From Halichondria panicea (taxonomy: Eukaryota > Porifera > Demospongiae > Suberitida > Halichondriidae): a DNA stretch of 64,000 nucleotides. Location: NCBI RefSeq assembly GCF_963675165.1, contig NC_087393.1, forward strand, positions 4,221,502 through 4,285,501, given 5' to 3'. The notes beneath the pieces were generated by a model that made no database searches, was not told the origin of the DNA, and worked only from the letters and a program-made list of their open reading frames with translations. The position numbers and the translations under genes are program-made. Of the stretch, positions 52,233-64,000 are shown one piece after another (position 1 is the stretch's first letter; every line of letters begins with the position of its first letter).

Positions 52233-54461
52233 TCATTGTTCTCTGTAGTACAAGTCAGGTTCTATATCTCCTCTTCTTCTGTTCTTGTACCACACGGACA
52301 CGAGTATAAACAACACAAAAAACAAAACGGACAGTATCACTAACAAAATGTAATACCAAATGTCACAAGTGAGGGCTACTATATGGATGTTTGAGAACAC
52401 GACTATGATAAGGTTGGCAATCACAGTTGCAATACCCCAGGTGAAGAAAAATAGGCCGATCATCATCCCACGCATCGTGTGAGGGGACTGAGCATAGAAG
52501 AACTCCAAGCCTGCGAAATTGGGAGCATCAGTTAGTGCATGTGCACAGTCATCTCAAATTTGTGTTAAACTGAGAGGAGCTGCTATATATAAATGCATGC
52601 ATGCACTGGATATTATACAATTAAATGAGACACTGTCAATTATTTGCACACAGTAGCCAAAGAGTACAGACAATTATACATGGACCGAGCCAGCAATAAT
52701 TAAGTCATGATTATGATTATGGATTGCAACATTGCATCTATGTTAGGCCCTGCATAACTGCACTGTAAATTGTAAACTCACTTGAAATGACAATAAATAT
52801 TTCAGCCAACGAAGCCAGGACGTGTGGGATCAGAATATAGTACGAACTAATATCGAGGTGAATGGGCAGTAAAGAAGTATTTACGAACATACATGAGTGA
52901 GTTGCTACTTCGCTTTGACTTCCTACACGGGAAAAACCAACTGACGATAAGAGAAGGAGAAAGAAAGGACTCAAAAACACTAAGAAGTGTCCGATACCTA
53001 TCCTCTTTTGCATGTTAGGTGTGTACTCGCGAAGGAATGGATACAGGCAGTAGTTTATAATAGGAATCGCTAAGACAATGAACAAAATATTGACAACCCA
53101 GACAGATGTACACGACCCTATGAGTGTGTTGATGTACGGTACAGTCATGTACTTGATCTGTGTGGTTATGGCATTCAAGACCTGCATGTGCGTATGGGGA
53201 GGCAAGCATAGAATTTCATCAATAAAACACAAGTCACCTCAGAGTACAAATAGTATGGATAACATTAGATTAACCTAATTAACCTAGCATTAGAAATCAG
53301 CCTGTGATTTAGCCTCGATCCCAGGCCAAGTTTGTTGTTCGCCTAACCGTTATAAAAGCGAAAACTTGGCCTGGGATCGAGGCTACCTGTGATTAAGAGA
53401 TGAAATAATAAAGTGTGATATCACTCTTAGCTCACCCCAGTATACACAGTAAGGACTCCAACGAGAGACAATAGAAATACTAACAGTCGGACAAAGGTCT
53501 TCACGTCTTCCACCTCACAGTTGATGAACTTCCCTCCATGAATTGTTTTGGCTAGATCCATACGACTGGGTGCTTCCACTCCAGTATAACTAAATGCACT
53601 TCTAAGCTGAGGTCGCTTAACTCTAACGACAAACGAGATTACTTGAAACACTAGTTTGTAGGGGTTGTGCTGTCTGTTGTCAATATAGAGTTTATTGCGG
53701 GTGAACTGTAATATAATCAGACCGACAGAAATACAGATTGCAGACACGCATCCGAACACCGTAGTATTGTAAGGAAAAGTACAGGTGAAACTTAGCACAA
53801 AAATCAGTGCACCAACATTACGTATCCAATAATACCAATAGAAATAAGCACTAATTTCATCGGACGGTCGTCCCATTATCTGATCAGCTCCTAGTGGGAT
53901 CATATTTGCTTGAAATCCAGCCGAGCCCACAGAAATAATGATAAAACAAATTGGAAGTAAAATCGTATTGATGTGGTGGCCATTGTCAAAATTGCGCTCA
54001 AACGATGAGGTAAAAGCCAAGGAAACATACCCAGCCAAAAGAATCCACATACTAATGTGCACAGTATGAAAACGTCCAATATAACGATCACCAAGGAAAC
54101 CAAAAATTGGGAACATGACATTGGCAACCATTTCGAAAAGAGCAGTTTGAATTAGCGATTGGTACAATTCAGAAATTTCAAGACTCTTTAAGAATGGGTC
54201 AGTGATATTTCCTACAACAGCATAGTATGCTAACCTCTCAAGAAACATAAGAAAGAGTGTAATATACACAGCACTTCCATGGAGAGTTCGTCTACATATG
54301 TATTGTCCAAATCTGGTGGCAGATTGGGAGCAGAGATATCGCAGACGAAATGCTTGAACTTCTCTTTGAATAACACTCTCATAGCTGCTGGTGTACTGAA
54401 TGCTCCCTGAATTATCTAGGTCTAGATTGTGCCCCAGTGACATAGAATCAGAGTTAAACAT
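52233..54461 (-). CDS. POT/SLC15-family transporter, gene 1 of the array
   Basis: Predicted CDS complement(join(52233..52510,52782..53181,53436..54461)), 567 residues, in frame. Proton-coupled oligopeptide transporter fold (12 helices). POT hallmarks: FGFLGDRYIGRFHTV after helix 2, GSAGFQANMIPLGADQ, AYFYWYYWIRNVGAL, LASLAEIFIVISSLEFFYAQ and the MRGMMIGLFFFTWG block. In helix 1 the ExxER proton-coupling motif reads MFLER, keeping the Glu-Arg pair but not the first Glu. SLC15A4-like members carry His/peptides out of endolysosomes; the substrate here is open. Most diverged of the four. Intron 1 carries a fold-back MITE. Confidence 0.88.
53310..53385. mobile_element. Fold-back MITE, TAGCCTCGA family, 76 bp, 9-bp TSD
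   Basis: TAGCCTCGATCCCAGGCC and complement; an inner TTCGCCTAACCGTTATAAAA module is shared with 62734-62844. Flanked by the identical 9-mer CCTGTGATT (53301-53309, 53386-53394). Confidence 0.9.
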
Positions 54462-54801
54462 ATTGGCAAACTGGCCAGCTTACTTTTAGCTACACTGCTG
54501 TCAGCATGTCACATGTCATGCATGCTTGCTGAGCCTGACCTATTTGTAATTCTCTATATATGAATACTGATCTGGGCTTCACCTCCCCCAAACACAATGG
54601 AAACTATAACATGCAACTATAGATCAGTCTATATTTATACCATGCATAAATGACATGTAGCACTGCATGTGTACACCTCACAATGGCAATTATAATAGCC
54701 GATTACGGTTAATATTAAAAGTATACACAGCCAACACATAATAATACATTCTATACAACATTCTAGATAGTCCACGTAGATTTATCTTATAGACGCTATC
54801 A

Positions 54802-57611
54802 CTAATGACTATAGACATTTTCTGCATATATAATTCGCTGTAAATCGTCTTCATCGTTGGATGGTCTACGGCGATTCCGGTATAAGCATGCTACAGCAGC
54901 ATATATCAGCAACCCAAACAAGGCAATAACAGTGGATGTAACATAAAACCAGAGTCTGAAGTTTATCCCGTTATTACTAGTAGGATCCGTTGGGTAGCGG
55001 TAGAAGAATGTACTTGATATGGCATCACATAATCCGAACATGAAATAGAACAGCCCCGTCAGCAACCCTTTCATTTGTTCTGGAGCCTGAGCGAAGATGA
55101 ACTCCAAACCTATATTCATAGACAATTAAAGCATCTATAACACACCAAGTACTGCATGCATGGCTGTAATAGTTAAAGTGGTTTTAACTTACTTGAGACG
55201 AAAGTAATCATCTCTCCTAGAGCAAGTACAATTGACGGAAGGAATAACCAAAGAAGCTGTTTCGTATCAGTGCTATCATCCGCCGAATAATTTTCAATTG
55301 TTCCTTGGAGATATGTGGCTGCAGCAATTGCTAGAAGGTTCAGTAGCAATCCTATGCCAAGTCTAATTTTCAGAGAAACATTGAAGAATGGCAGAATTAC
55401 ATGATTGACAATTGGTAGGACAATCAATATGGTAACTGTATTGACCAGGGTATTGAAGTACGAGAGCAGATAATGGTTTGTCTTTTGTTCTTCAAATTGT
55501 TCATCAAGCAGAGAATAAGCCTGAAATTGTGTGTACATTTGTATATGCTCAAATGTGGTCAGACATCAAAGGATTGTACTACTGTTGTCTAAATACAGTA
55601 CATGTACATGCCCAGAGGAGGTTGGTCTCCGTGCATGCATTCCTCCGTTGATATGTGACCAACTCCTCTGGTACATGCCTGGGTAATATCAATATCACCC
55701 CGAATGTGGTCAATACTGCCTGGGGATGATATTGATATATTACCATAGATACAGGAAAAGGAGGGATTGAAAACGGAGTGGTGCACGTGATGCTTTTACA
55801 TTGCATCTGTAATGAAGCCTCGAAAACTATCTGCTTTTCGCCCTTGAAAAATGAGGCTTTTTGCCGTGCTCAAAATAAGAAAGTTGTGTTACAGACATCA
55901 TCTCTTTCAGCAATTTAAAACACGCCTATTCTGTGAGCCACGCGTAGTACTTGCTGCTAATGACTGACCATACCCAGTAAAAAGTAGAGTTATATGCTTC
56001 CAAGTGTTATTTTAAAGTCTTCTAGCTAGCGTTGCTGGTTATAACTACATGCTACATGTACTACAATAGATTTTAAGTTGCACAGAATAAGGACTTTTGC
56101 TTATGGAACTGTGTGTAGAAAGAAATAGGCCATCAGCTTGGCTAGCCGAGCCACACCTATCTACAACTTTGGCTTGTTTAGACAGCCTCGAATGAACCGC
56201 AGGTAAATTAAGCGGATGTTATTTCGTTTCCAATCCCTATACAGTATTACCCAGGATGCAGACCGATTCAACCTAAAGCACCACTAGATCTACACCCTAT
56301 ATTAGCTTGCATGCATCTTTTATAAGAAACTGGAGTTCATTAATGCGTGCCAAATCCCAATGCAGTCGGTAGAATCTTGCAATCTGATTGGTCCATTATA
56401 GGTAATGGTCCTTTAACCTTACACAACACAATCAGCAATAAGTAGTCATGCCCTCGTGCTGTACGCTAATACAACTCGAGCCCTTTTGCGTGAGTAATAA
56501 CATATATGTATAATTTACTTCCCGCTCCATATGATATAAAATATCCTCCTAAAGAAAGTATTAGGAACGATACTTGGTAAAATGTCTTCACATTCTCAAC
56601 TTCTTCAGCTTCGAAAATTCCATCAAACTCTTTTTTTGCCAGCTCAATTCGAGGTTGTCGTGGTTCACCATAACGAAATGTTCTCCTATGAATTGGAGCA
56701 TGTCGCCTAACAGTTAGGCAGTACCAGCTTACGTTAGCAACAGATTTGATTGGACTATCACACCGAGAATTCTTGAAATACCAGCGATGTTTGACAATGT
56801 GAAAGAATAAACAGATGGTGATCAAACAAGATCCCAGCATAATTGGTAAGAGGCTTTTAAAATGAAGGTCGGCTTTTTTGACTGCATCTTCCACTTTTGT
56901 TCGATAAAAGGTAGATAGTGCAATAAAAAGACCAACCCCCAGGAGTGTTCCAGCATTTCGAACGAAATATAGCAAATGAAAGTACGAGCTGATGTGTTCT
57001 GAGGGGCAACCAGGTGACAGTTGATCCACACCAAATGAGATGATGTTTACTTCGACACTTCCAGAGCCAATTGCGATAAGGATAATACAGATAGTAGCTA
57101 TAATGATGCTACATAGAGGTGAGTCAATTATGTCAGTTACCGATAATGAGAAGCTAACGAGTCCTATTCCAGCCCAAATTAGCCACAGTCCAATCTCAAT
57201 CACTTTAAATCTTCCCAGGAATGAGTCGGCCAGAACGCCACCCACAAGGTAGAAGAGTCTGCCTAAAGAATGGAGCATAAGAGTGTAAAGAAAATTACCA
57301 AATGTTGGATCTTTGTTGTCTGTGAAGAGCAGTTCTTGGACACCTTTGACGGAAGTATAAAAAGCAAACGCCTCAATGAAGTAAATGAAGAATACAAGCA
57401 ACAACCCTTTATTAATAGGTGGAGCACGCCTAGCACAAGATGGCTGACAGTGGCTTAATAAAGTCCTTGCACTAATTGCGTTGCTGTCAACACTTGGATT
57501 GTCCTCTTCTTGTATAAGAGGGGAGTTCTCGGTCACGTCTTCAGCTGTACTAGATCTTATTCTGTTCAAACTTGTCACACTTTGTGAATCCCTCTCTCTA
57601 GACTCAGCCAT
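54802..57611 (-). CDS. POT/SLC15-family transporter, gene 2 of the array
   Basis: Exons complement 54802..55109, 55193..55520 and 56519..57611 (exon 1 end uncertain). Similar to genes 3 and 4: acidic leader, PSCARRAPPINKGLLLVFF, GGVLADSFLGRFKVIEIGLW, GSGSVEVNIISFGVDQLSPG, HRRTFRYGEPRQPRIELAKK, FEAEEVENVKTFYQ, then LEFIFAQAPEQMKGLLTGLF and a NRRRPSNDEDDL tail. The helix-1 ExxER motif is lost (YFIEAFAFY), so classical proton coupling may differ. The exon 1 donor is odd: genes 3 and 4 have GGG|GTAAGT, here GGGAAGTAAAT. The only canonical site (GGAA|GTAAAT) puts exon 2 out of frame, so splicing is unclear or the gene is damaged. Intron 1 contains a 0.5-kb transposon. Confidence 0.82.
55743..56250. 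mobile_element. Diverged copy of the 37479-38003 element in a POT-gene intron
   Basis: Colinear with 37479-38003: GGAGTGGTGCACGTGATG, AAGCCTCGAAAACTATC, ACATCATCTCTTTCAGCAA, TAATGACTGACCATACCCAG and AGCCTCGAATGAACCGCAG blocks. Ends decayed (GGGATTGAAAACG / CGTTTCCAATCCC still inverted). Confidence 0.75.
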
Positions 57612-57912
57612 GGTATCTATACTTCAAATATTATAAACTGAGGACAGATTTCACAACTTACATGACATGTATAGATTTACTAGCTGTGGCAGAAGCAATT
57701 GTTCCTGGTTATTGATTAGTATTCTGTCACAAAGTAGATAATATATATTCTACCTTGAAGGATGGGAGGGGAGGAGCTCTTGGTTGATTTGTCTTGAATA
57801 GTAGATCTACTATCACAAACAAAGTTAACATGAAAACCCTAATAGATCTAATTATATAGATTATAGTAGGAACTCCATAAATTTAGTGTAAAAACATGCA
57901 GGCACATCCAAA

Positions 57913-59782
57913 CTATTGTGGAAAATAAACATTTTGTGCATGTAGTCTGTTTATCAAATCCTCTTCATCCACAGCTGGTCTGCGACGGTTTCGATAGAGC
58001 CACACAACAATTGTAAACGCCAATAATCCTAGAGCAGCAAGGATTGTGAGAAAGACGTAAAACCATAAAATGTAGTTGACTTCTTGACAATCAGTAGGGA
58101 CAAAGTAAAACACAATGCTGGAGATGCCACCAGATACTCCAAACATGAAATAGAACAGTCCAGTTAGAAGTCCTTTCATGGGCTCTGGAGCTTGAGCATA
58201 AATGAATTCCAATGCTATAGAGGCAAAAGTATAAGGGATTGTTGAAAAGTAGAAATGCATTAAAAAAACTTACAAGATACTGCTGTGATAGTCTCTGCTA
58301 CTGAAAGTACAATGGTAGGGAAAAGGAGCCAAAGAAACTTCTCACTCCCAGAGCCATATCCATTAATCTCCACAGTTGCTTGAAGGAATACAAATATCAG
58401 AATTGCTATGAGGTTTAGAATTAGACCAATAGCCAGCCTGAATTTTAAGGACATGTTCAAACGAGGGAGGAAAGGCAAGGCCATGTGATTGAAGAAAGGA
58501 AGGAATATAACAATGGTACCAGCGTTGATCAAATCCTTGAGATAGGGAGCTATAATATCGTATGATTTACTCAGCTTCAACTCTACAAATTGATATGCGA
58601 GCATCGACGAGGCCTGTGATAACAACAAATTTTAATCTTCAAGCTTGTTAACAATGAGAAATAATTTATACTTACCCCACCATTACACGCCCAAAATCCA
58701 GCCATAGACAATATGAGAAACAGGATTTGATAGAAGGACTTCACATTTTCAACTTCTTCAGCCTCAAATATGCCATCAAATTCCTTTTTTGCCAGCTCAA
58801 ATCGAGGCTGTCTAGCTTCTCCGTAGCGAAATGTTCTCCTGTAAACGGGAAGGTGTCTCTTCACAGTTAAACTGTACCAACTGACGTTAAGGATTGTCTT
58901 GACTGGGTTTTCACGTTGAAAATTCTTGAAGTACCAATTATGCTTGAAAATATGCAAAAGTAGAATACAAACAATAGCACTAGCAGCTATTAAGATAACA
59001 ATTAGAGTCTTGTAATGAATGTCGATTGATATAATCAGTTTTTGTAGGGATGTGTAGTAGTAGTGGCCATTTTGAAAGGAATAAAATCGTGGGACGCTTC
59101 GTAGCATTATAAATACAATGATTCCCAACAATATACTGGCATTTCTAACAAAAATATACCAAAAAAAGAAAGAACTTATCTGATCTGATGTGCAACCTTG
59201 TGGCAACTGGTCAACCCCAAAGGAAACAGCATTGACCTCAACACACGCAGAACCAACAGCAATCAATAAGATACATATGATTGGTAGAAATATTCTGCCA
59301 ACTAAATCATCCGAGTCAACCTTTAAATCACGATTGATTATGATTACAGAAAGGTTAATGCAAATGAAGCCTAATGCAAAAGCAATTAGCCACAGTCCAA
59401 TTTTGATAACCTTGTGTCTTCCCCAAAAAGTATCAGCTAGAACACCTGCCAATGGATAAAAGAGCCGACCAAGAGAGTTGTACACAAGTGAGTATACAAA
59501 ACTTCCCCAAACTTGCTTGCTTTCATCTTTAAAGAGTAGCTCCCGGATGCCTTTCGTTGCACAATAAAGGGCAAAACTCTCAAGAAAGTAAACAAACAAT
59601 AACAACAGCAATCCTTTTCCTTGGGGCAATGGACGCCTGGCACATGAAGCTCTACATCCACCCAAATTATCACTAAAAGTATCACTGTTCAGACTGCTAG
59701 TTTCATCATATGACTGCAGCAGGGATGATCTTTCAGTCAAATCCTTAGTCCTGCCCGAATCTCTCTTCCTATATCCCGACAT
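57913..59782 (-). CDS. POT/SLC15-family transporter, gene 3 of the array
   Basis: Predicted CDS complement(join(57913..58214,58274..58613,58676..59782)), 582 residues, in frame. Motifs: CRASCARRPLPQGKGLLLLL, GVLADTFWGRHKVIKIGLW, GSACVEVNAVSFGVDQLPQG, RRTFRYGEARQPRFELAKK, FEAEEVENVKSFYQ, SVAETITAVSSLEFIYAQ, EPMKGLLTGLFYFMFG and NRRRPAVDEEDL. Helix-1 ExxER is replaced by VYFLESFALY (Arg lost). The leader (residues 1-45) has Ser/Leu-acidic motifs (TERSSLLQ) resembling endolysosomal sorting signals. Intact frame and splice sites, so the best candidate for a working member of this subfamily. The 3' flank is duplicated after gene 4. Confidence 0.9.
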
Positions 59783-60164
59783 GTTTTTTAGTTGACAAGT
59801 ACCTAGTAGATCTACCTTTCTCTCAGGCTAGGCTCTACATAGTTGGGCGTGGCCCCACCCTGGACGCGAACGTAGGGTTGGGCACCACTGCAATGTCAGG
59901 TTTGTTCCACCGGCACTTAACTTTAGGGTGTGGCTAAGCATGAAATGATTAATTCCAAGTGGTCGGTAACCGCAAAGCTCAGTTAGAATGCTACTGCTGG
60001 AGTCATTTTTGCATACCACTAGCTCTAACTGACCTGGCGTGTTCCTGGATCAAGCTGGCTTGTCTACTATTGTTGCATTTTGATTTAACTAAAGAGAATT
60101 ACTAGTTACTGACTCGTTCATTAATGAGCCACGCCTTCACACTTGAACTCTGCAATCTGATTGG

Positions 60165-61985
60165 GCTGCAAATTTTTTTTTTTTATTTTTTATTAAACAA
60201 ATTTATGCATACAGCAAAGGTAACAAAAAATAGCAGAATAGTAGCTAATTCAAATCAGTTACCTAACAAAAACAATACACAACAACCGACATGTACACTT
60301 AATTAATCTACAGTAACTTATTTTTAAAGAATGCAAGTGATAATTATGCCAACTGTGTCAAAACCTAAACTATTCCAGGCTGTAATAGTATCTGCGAAGA
60401 AGGAAAATTTGAAGTTATTAGATGTCGCGAATGGGACCGAAAGCTGTGTAGTGTTCAGATGTCTTAATTGGTAAGGCTGGACTTTAATGGTGAACGGAAG
60501 ATTCGGATAGGTTATGTCCCCTGATATGATCTTGAAGAGTAGGTAGAGTCTGACTATGCTCCGACGCATAGCTAGCGTTTTTATGTTGCACATGGTTAGC
60601 AGTGTCTCATAATTCTCATCCCATTTCTTTGTGCACACTTTGAGGGCAAACTTCTGGGTGTCCTCCAGTAACTTGATGTCCTTAACCAAGTGGGGACTCC
60701 AGACAGCAGAGGCGTATTCTAAGTGAGGTCTAATTAGTGATTTGTATAATTTTGAGGTAGAGTCAGGTTTCGAGTATTTGTAAAAGCTCCTGTGGAGCAT
60801 GCCAATAAGTTTTCTCGATTTATTGCATGTAGAAGTAATATGCTTGGTCCAGGAGAAATCACTTGAAAAGTTGACACCAATTAAGGTATTTGAAAACATC
60901 TACTCTTGAGAGAGAAAAATTGTCGTCAATAGTAAGAGTGGAGTTCGGAAGTGTGGGTGAGTGTTTCCTAGAGAAGGTCATGTAGCAACATTTTTGAACG
61001 TTTAACTTCAAGTAATTGTGGGATATCCAGTTACAGAGTGAGTTCTTCACATCATCCTGGAGTTTTGAGTAGTCAGATTGTGAACTGATTGACCTGTAGA
61101 GCGCGATGTCGTCAGCATACATTGCCATGCTGCTCCATGACACACAGTTGGCAGCCTTGTCAATATAGATTAGGAAGAGTAGAGGGCCAAGAATAGACCC
61201 CTGAGGGACTCCTGAAATCACAGGTATAGGAGGCTTGATTCTACACCATCAAGAACAACCAGCTGGAGCCTTCCCGATAGATAGCTTTCAATCCATTTGG
61301 TGATGAATGGGTTTAATCCAATTTCTTTTAGTTTGTTTAGCAAAGGAAGGTGAGGGACTGAGTCAAAGGCCTTGCTGAGATCGAAAAACACAGAACACAT
61401 CTCTTTACCCCCATCCAGGGATTCAAGGCAGTCGTGTGAAAAAGATATGAGGGCTGCAGTTGTGGATTTCCCCGCAGTGAATCCCCATTGTTGAGAGGAC
61501 AGGGGAGAGTTAGTATTGAGGTGGGTTGACATGACGCTCAGTATGTGCCTCTCCAGAATTTTGCTGATGACAGGCAGAATAGATATTGGTCTATAGTTAG
61601 CAGGATTTTCTCTGTCACCAGACTTTGGGATTGGGACCACACGGGCGAACTTCCAGTCTCTGGGAACCTTACCAGTTTTGATAGAGAGATCGAAAAGTTT
61701 GGAGAGGAGGCTAGGGGTTATAGAATGTGCAGTGTTTTTTAGCATTAGAGCTGAGATGCCGTCCGCTCCAGTTGATTTTTTTACATCCAGCGTAGTGAGA
61801 AGTGGAAGAAGTATATCCTCTGAGCAAAGGAAATCATCAGGTAAATTAGACAGAGTATTAGTGTCAAACAGGCTGTTTCCTGGTAAATTGCCAGAATGGT
61901 TGTTGAAGTTTTTGAAGAATTGTTCATTGAGAATGTTTGCTTTAGCTCGGCTATAGCTGGGTATTGAAATAACAGTTGATCTTTT
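60165..61985 (-). mobile_element. 5'-truncated LINE (CR1/L2/Jockey-like reverse transcriptase)
   Basis: The reverse transcriptase reads SYSRAKANILNEQFFKNF, STGADGIS, RVVPIPKSGDRENPANYRPI, VFFDLSKAFDSVPH, SGVPQGSILGPLLFLIYI, the active site MYADDIALY, and a C-terminal block with YKSLIRPHLEYASAVWSPH. The 5' part (endonuclease) is absent. The frame shifts twice, near 61221 (about 2 bp gained in the SSLL/VISG region) and near 60885 (extra A in KYL/IGVNF), so it is dead. The 3' end has an A-rich tail (TTTTTT run at 60172-60190 on the + strand). The clade is not resolved. It lies between POT genes 3 and 4. Confidence 0.88.
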
Positions 61986-62166
61986 TTAGCAACATTTTCT
62001 GGTTACTTTTCTCATTTCCCCCCTCTACTTCAAAATCCTGCATGACATGCACCCTGCTAGACTAGTATAGACTATCACAGGTATATAAACATGAAAACCC
62101 ATATACTTCAAAATAGTAGGAACTACATATATTTAGTGTAAAAGCATGCATGCAGGCACACCCTAA

Positions 62167-64000
62167 CTATTGTGGAAAAAAAATATTTTGTGCATGTAGT
62201 CTGTTCGTCAAATCCTCTTCATCCACAGCTGGTCTGCGACGGTTTCGATAGAGCCACACGACAATTGCAAATGCCAGTGATCCTAGAGCAGCAAGGATTG
62301 TGAGAAAGACGTAAAACCATAAAATGTAGTCAGTGACTTTGTCTTTTTCTTGAGGATCAGTAAGGAGGAAGTAAAATACAGTGCTGGAGATGCCACCAGA
62401 TACTCCAAAAATAAAATAGAACAGTCCAGTTAGAAGTCCTTTCATGGGGCTCTGGAGCTTGAGCATAAATGAATTCCAAACCTATACAGACAAAAAAAAA
62501 CATTCAGCTATAAAGTAAATGTACTTTTCATGTTAAAACTTACAAGAGACAAAGGTAATAGTTTCTGCCACTGAAATTACAATAGCCGGCAGAAGGAGCC
62601 ATTGCTGTCAATCTGCACAGTTGCTTGGAGGATTACAGCTATCAAAATCGCTATGAGGTTAAAAATTAGACCAATAGCTAACCTGAGTTTTAAGGACATG
62701 CTCAAAAGAGGGAATAAAGGCAAGGCCACATGGTAGCCTCGATCCCAGGCCGAGTTTTCGCTTTTATAACGGTTAGGCGAACCCTAACTTTAGTTGTTCG
62801 CCTAACCGTTATAAAAGCGAAAACTCGGCCTGGGATCGAGGCTAGGCCATATGGTTGAAGAATGGAATAAGTATAACAATCGTGATAGTATTAACCAAAT
62901 CGTTGAGATAAGGAGCTATAATGTGGTAAAAGTCGCCAAGCTTCAATACATTTTTGTTTTCAAATTGTAATGAGAGCATCGAGGAAGCCTGTGAAAACAC
63001 AATATAATTTTATCTATTACAATATTCTAGCTGACTTACCCCACTATTAGATGCCAAATATCCCCCCAGAGAAAATATGAGAAACAGGATTTGATAGAAG
63101 GACTTCACATTTTCAACTTCTTCAGCCTCAAATATACCATCGAATTCCTTTTTTGCCAGTTCAATTCGAGGCTGTCTAGCTTCTCCGTAGCGAAATGTTC
63201 TCCTGTAAACGGGAGGGTGTCTTTTCACGGTTAAACTGTACCAACTGACATTAATGATTGTCTTGACAGGGTTTTCAGGTTGGGAATTCTTGAAGTACCA
63301 ATTATGCTTGAAAATATGCAGAAGTAGACTACAGACAATAGCACCAACAGCTATTAAAATAACGATTAGAGTCTTGTAATGTAAGTTGATTAGATCTTGA
63401 AGGGATGTGTAGTAGTAATGGCCCTCTTCAAAATCTAACTTTGGGACACCTTCTAGAAGTAAAAACACAGTGACTGCCAACAATGTACTGGCATTTCGAG
63501 TGAAATAATACCAAAAAAAGTAAGAGCTTATCTGGTCTGATGCGCAACCTTGTGGCAACTGGTCAACCCTAAAGGAAATAGCATTGACTTCAACGCATGC
63601 AGAACCAATAGCAATCAATAAAATGCATATGATGGGTAGAAATATCCGGCCAACTGATTCAGACACACTATCGATTATTGAAAGGTTAATACAAATGATG
63701 CCTAATGCAAAAGCAATTAGCCACAATCCAATCTTGATAACATTGTATCTTCCTCAAAAAGTATCAGCTAAAACACCAGCCAATGGATAAAAAAGACGAC
63801 CAAGAGAGTTGTACAAAAGCGAGTATAGAAAACTTCCCAATGCTTGATTGATTTCATCCTTAAAGAGGAGCTCTTGAATGATCTTGGTCGCACAATAAAA
63901 GGCAAAACTCTCAATAAAGTAAACAAACAATAACAAAAGCAATCCTTTTCCTCCAGGCAATGGACGCCTGGCACATGAAGCTCTACAGCGACCAAAAGTG
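62167..64000 (-). pseudogene. POT/SLC15-family transporter pseudogene, gene 4 of the array
   Basis: Exons corresponding to gene 3: about 62167..62481, 62544..62988 and 63040..64000 (5' end outside the window). Very similar to gene 3, but broken: TGG of VLADTFWGR is a TGA at about 63751-63753. A fold-back MITE (62734-62844) sits in exon 2 within FNHMALPF. About 25 bp are lost near 62600 (frame shift). One extra G in the EPMKGLL region (about 62447) shifts exon 3. GVDQLPQG also reads RVDQLPQG. Splice sites look intact, so decay is probably recent. The 3' flank at 62080-62165 matches that of gene 3, showing that a unit of gene plus flank was duplicated. Confidence 0.92.
62734..62844. mobile_element. 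Fold-back MITE, TAGCCTCGA family, in an exon
   Basis: 111 bp, ends TAGCCTCGATCCCAGGCC and complement, each arm with the TTCGCCTAACCGTTATAAAA module. The target GGCCACATGG (62724-62733) is repeated as GGCCATATGG (62845-62854), one mismatch. The intact target is visible in gene 3 (GGCCATGTGA). Confidence 0.9.

Overview
The window looks like nuclear DNA of a demosponge or a similarly early-branching animal. Genes are split by short GT-AG introns. They encode metazoan proteins (TMEM184, STRA6-like, EME1, TMEM104, OXLD1, CCDC137, PPP1R3-like, IQCK-like, a Reeler-EGF receptor). A cathepsin L/silicatein-like gene is present. Intergenic and intronic DNA is packed with short inverted-repeat transposons. 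The species cannot be named from sequence alone.

Layout. 1-2.2 kb: repeats. 2.4-6 kb: a divergent pair, a catalytically altered papain-family protein (-) and TMEM184 (+). 6.3-6.7 kb: NDUFB10 (-). 7.4-9.2 kb: a tyrosine-kinase-like kinase with a coiled coil and an acidic repeat tail (-), followed by relics of related tails (9.6-11 kb). 11.7-17.05 kb: an 18-exon STRA6-like receptor (+). 17.7-19 kb: an unrecognised basic protein (-), divergent from ribosomal protein uL3/RPL3 (19.25-22.68 kb, +). 22.7-26.6 kb: a transposon graveyard holding a broken copy of the EME1 5' end. 27.1-31.7 kb: PPP1R3-like (-) divergent from EME1 (+). 32.1-38.2 kb: nested transposons around a one-pass receptor with a tyrosine-rich tail (34.07-36.5 kb). 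38.3-44 kb: IQCK-like (-) divergent from TMEM104 (+), the latter with a 384-bp pure GT tract in an intron. 44.4-47.2 kb: C7orf50 and OXLD1 (-, 9 bp apart), divergent from CCDC137 (+). 47.4-51.7 kb: a Reeler + 20 EGF + transmembrane receptor (-). 52.2-64 kb: a tandem array of four POT/SLC15-family transporter genes (-), the last a pseudogene, with a LINE between the third and fourth.

The genes do not form one pathway; most are unrelated housekeeping or membrane genes. The shared themes are very short divergent intergenic regions (about 150-200 bp), tandem duplication (POT genes, EGF units, kinase tail, EME1 5' end) and heavy colonisation by small non-autonomous DNA transposons. The clearest of these is a fold-back family with termini TAGCCTCGA. 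Three copies have perfect 9-bp target duplications, and a fourth copy, with a slightly imperfect duplication, sits inside a transporter exon. A second family shows asymmetric inverted ends and a 3' hairpin like Helentron-type Helitrons.

Exon coordinates were read by eye from splice sites and frame, so they are predictions. No RNA evidence or database search was available.
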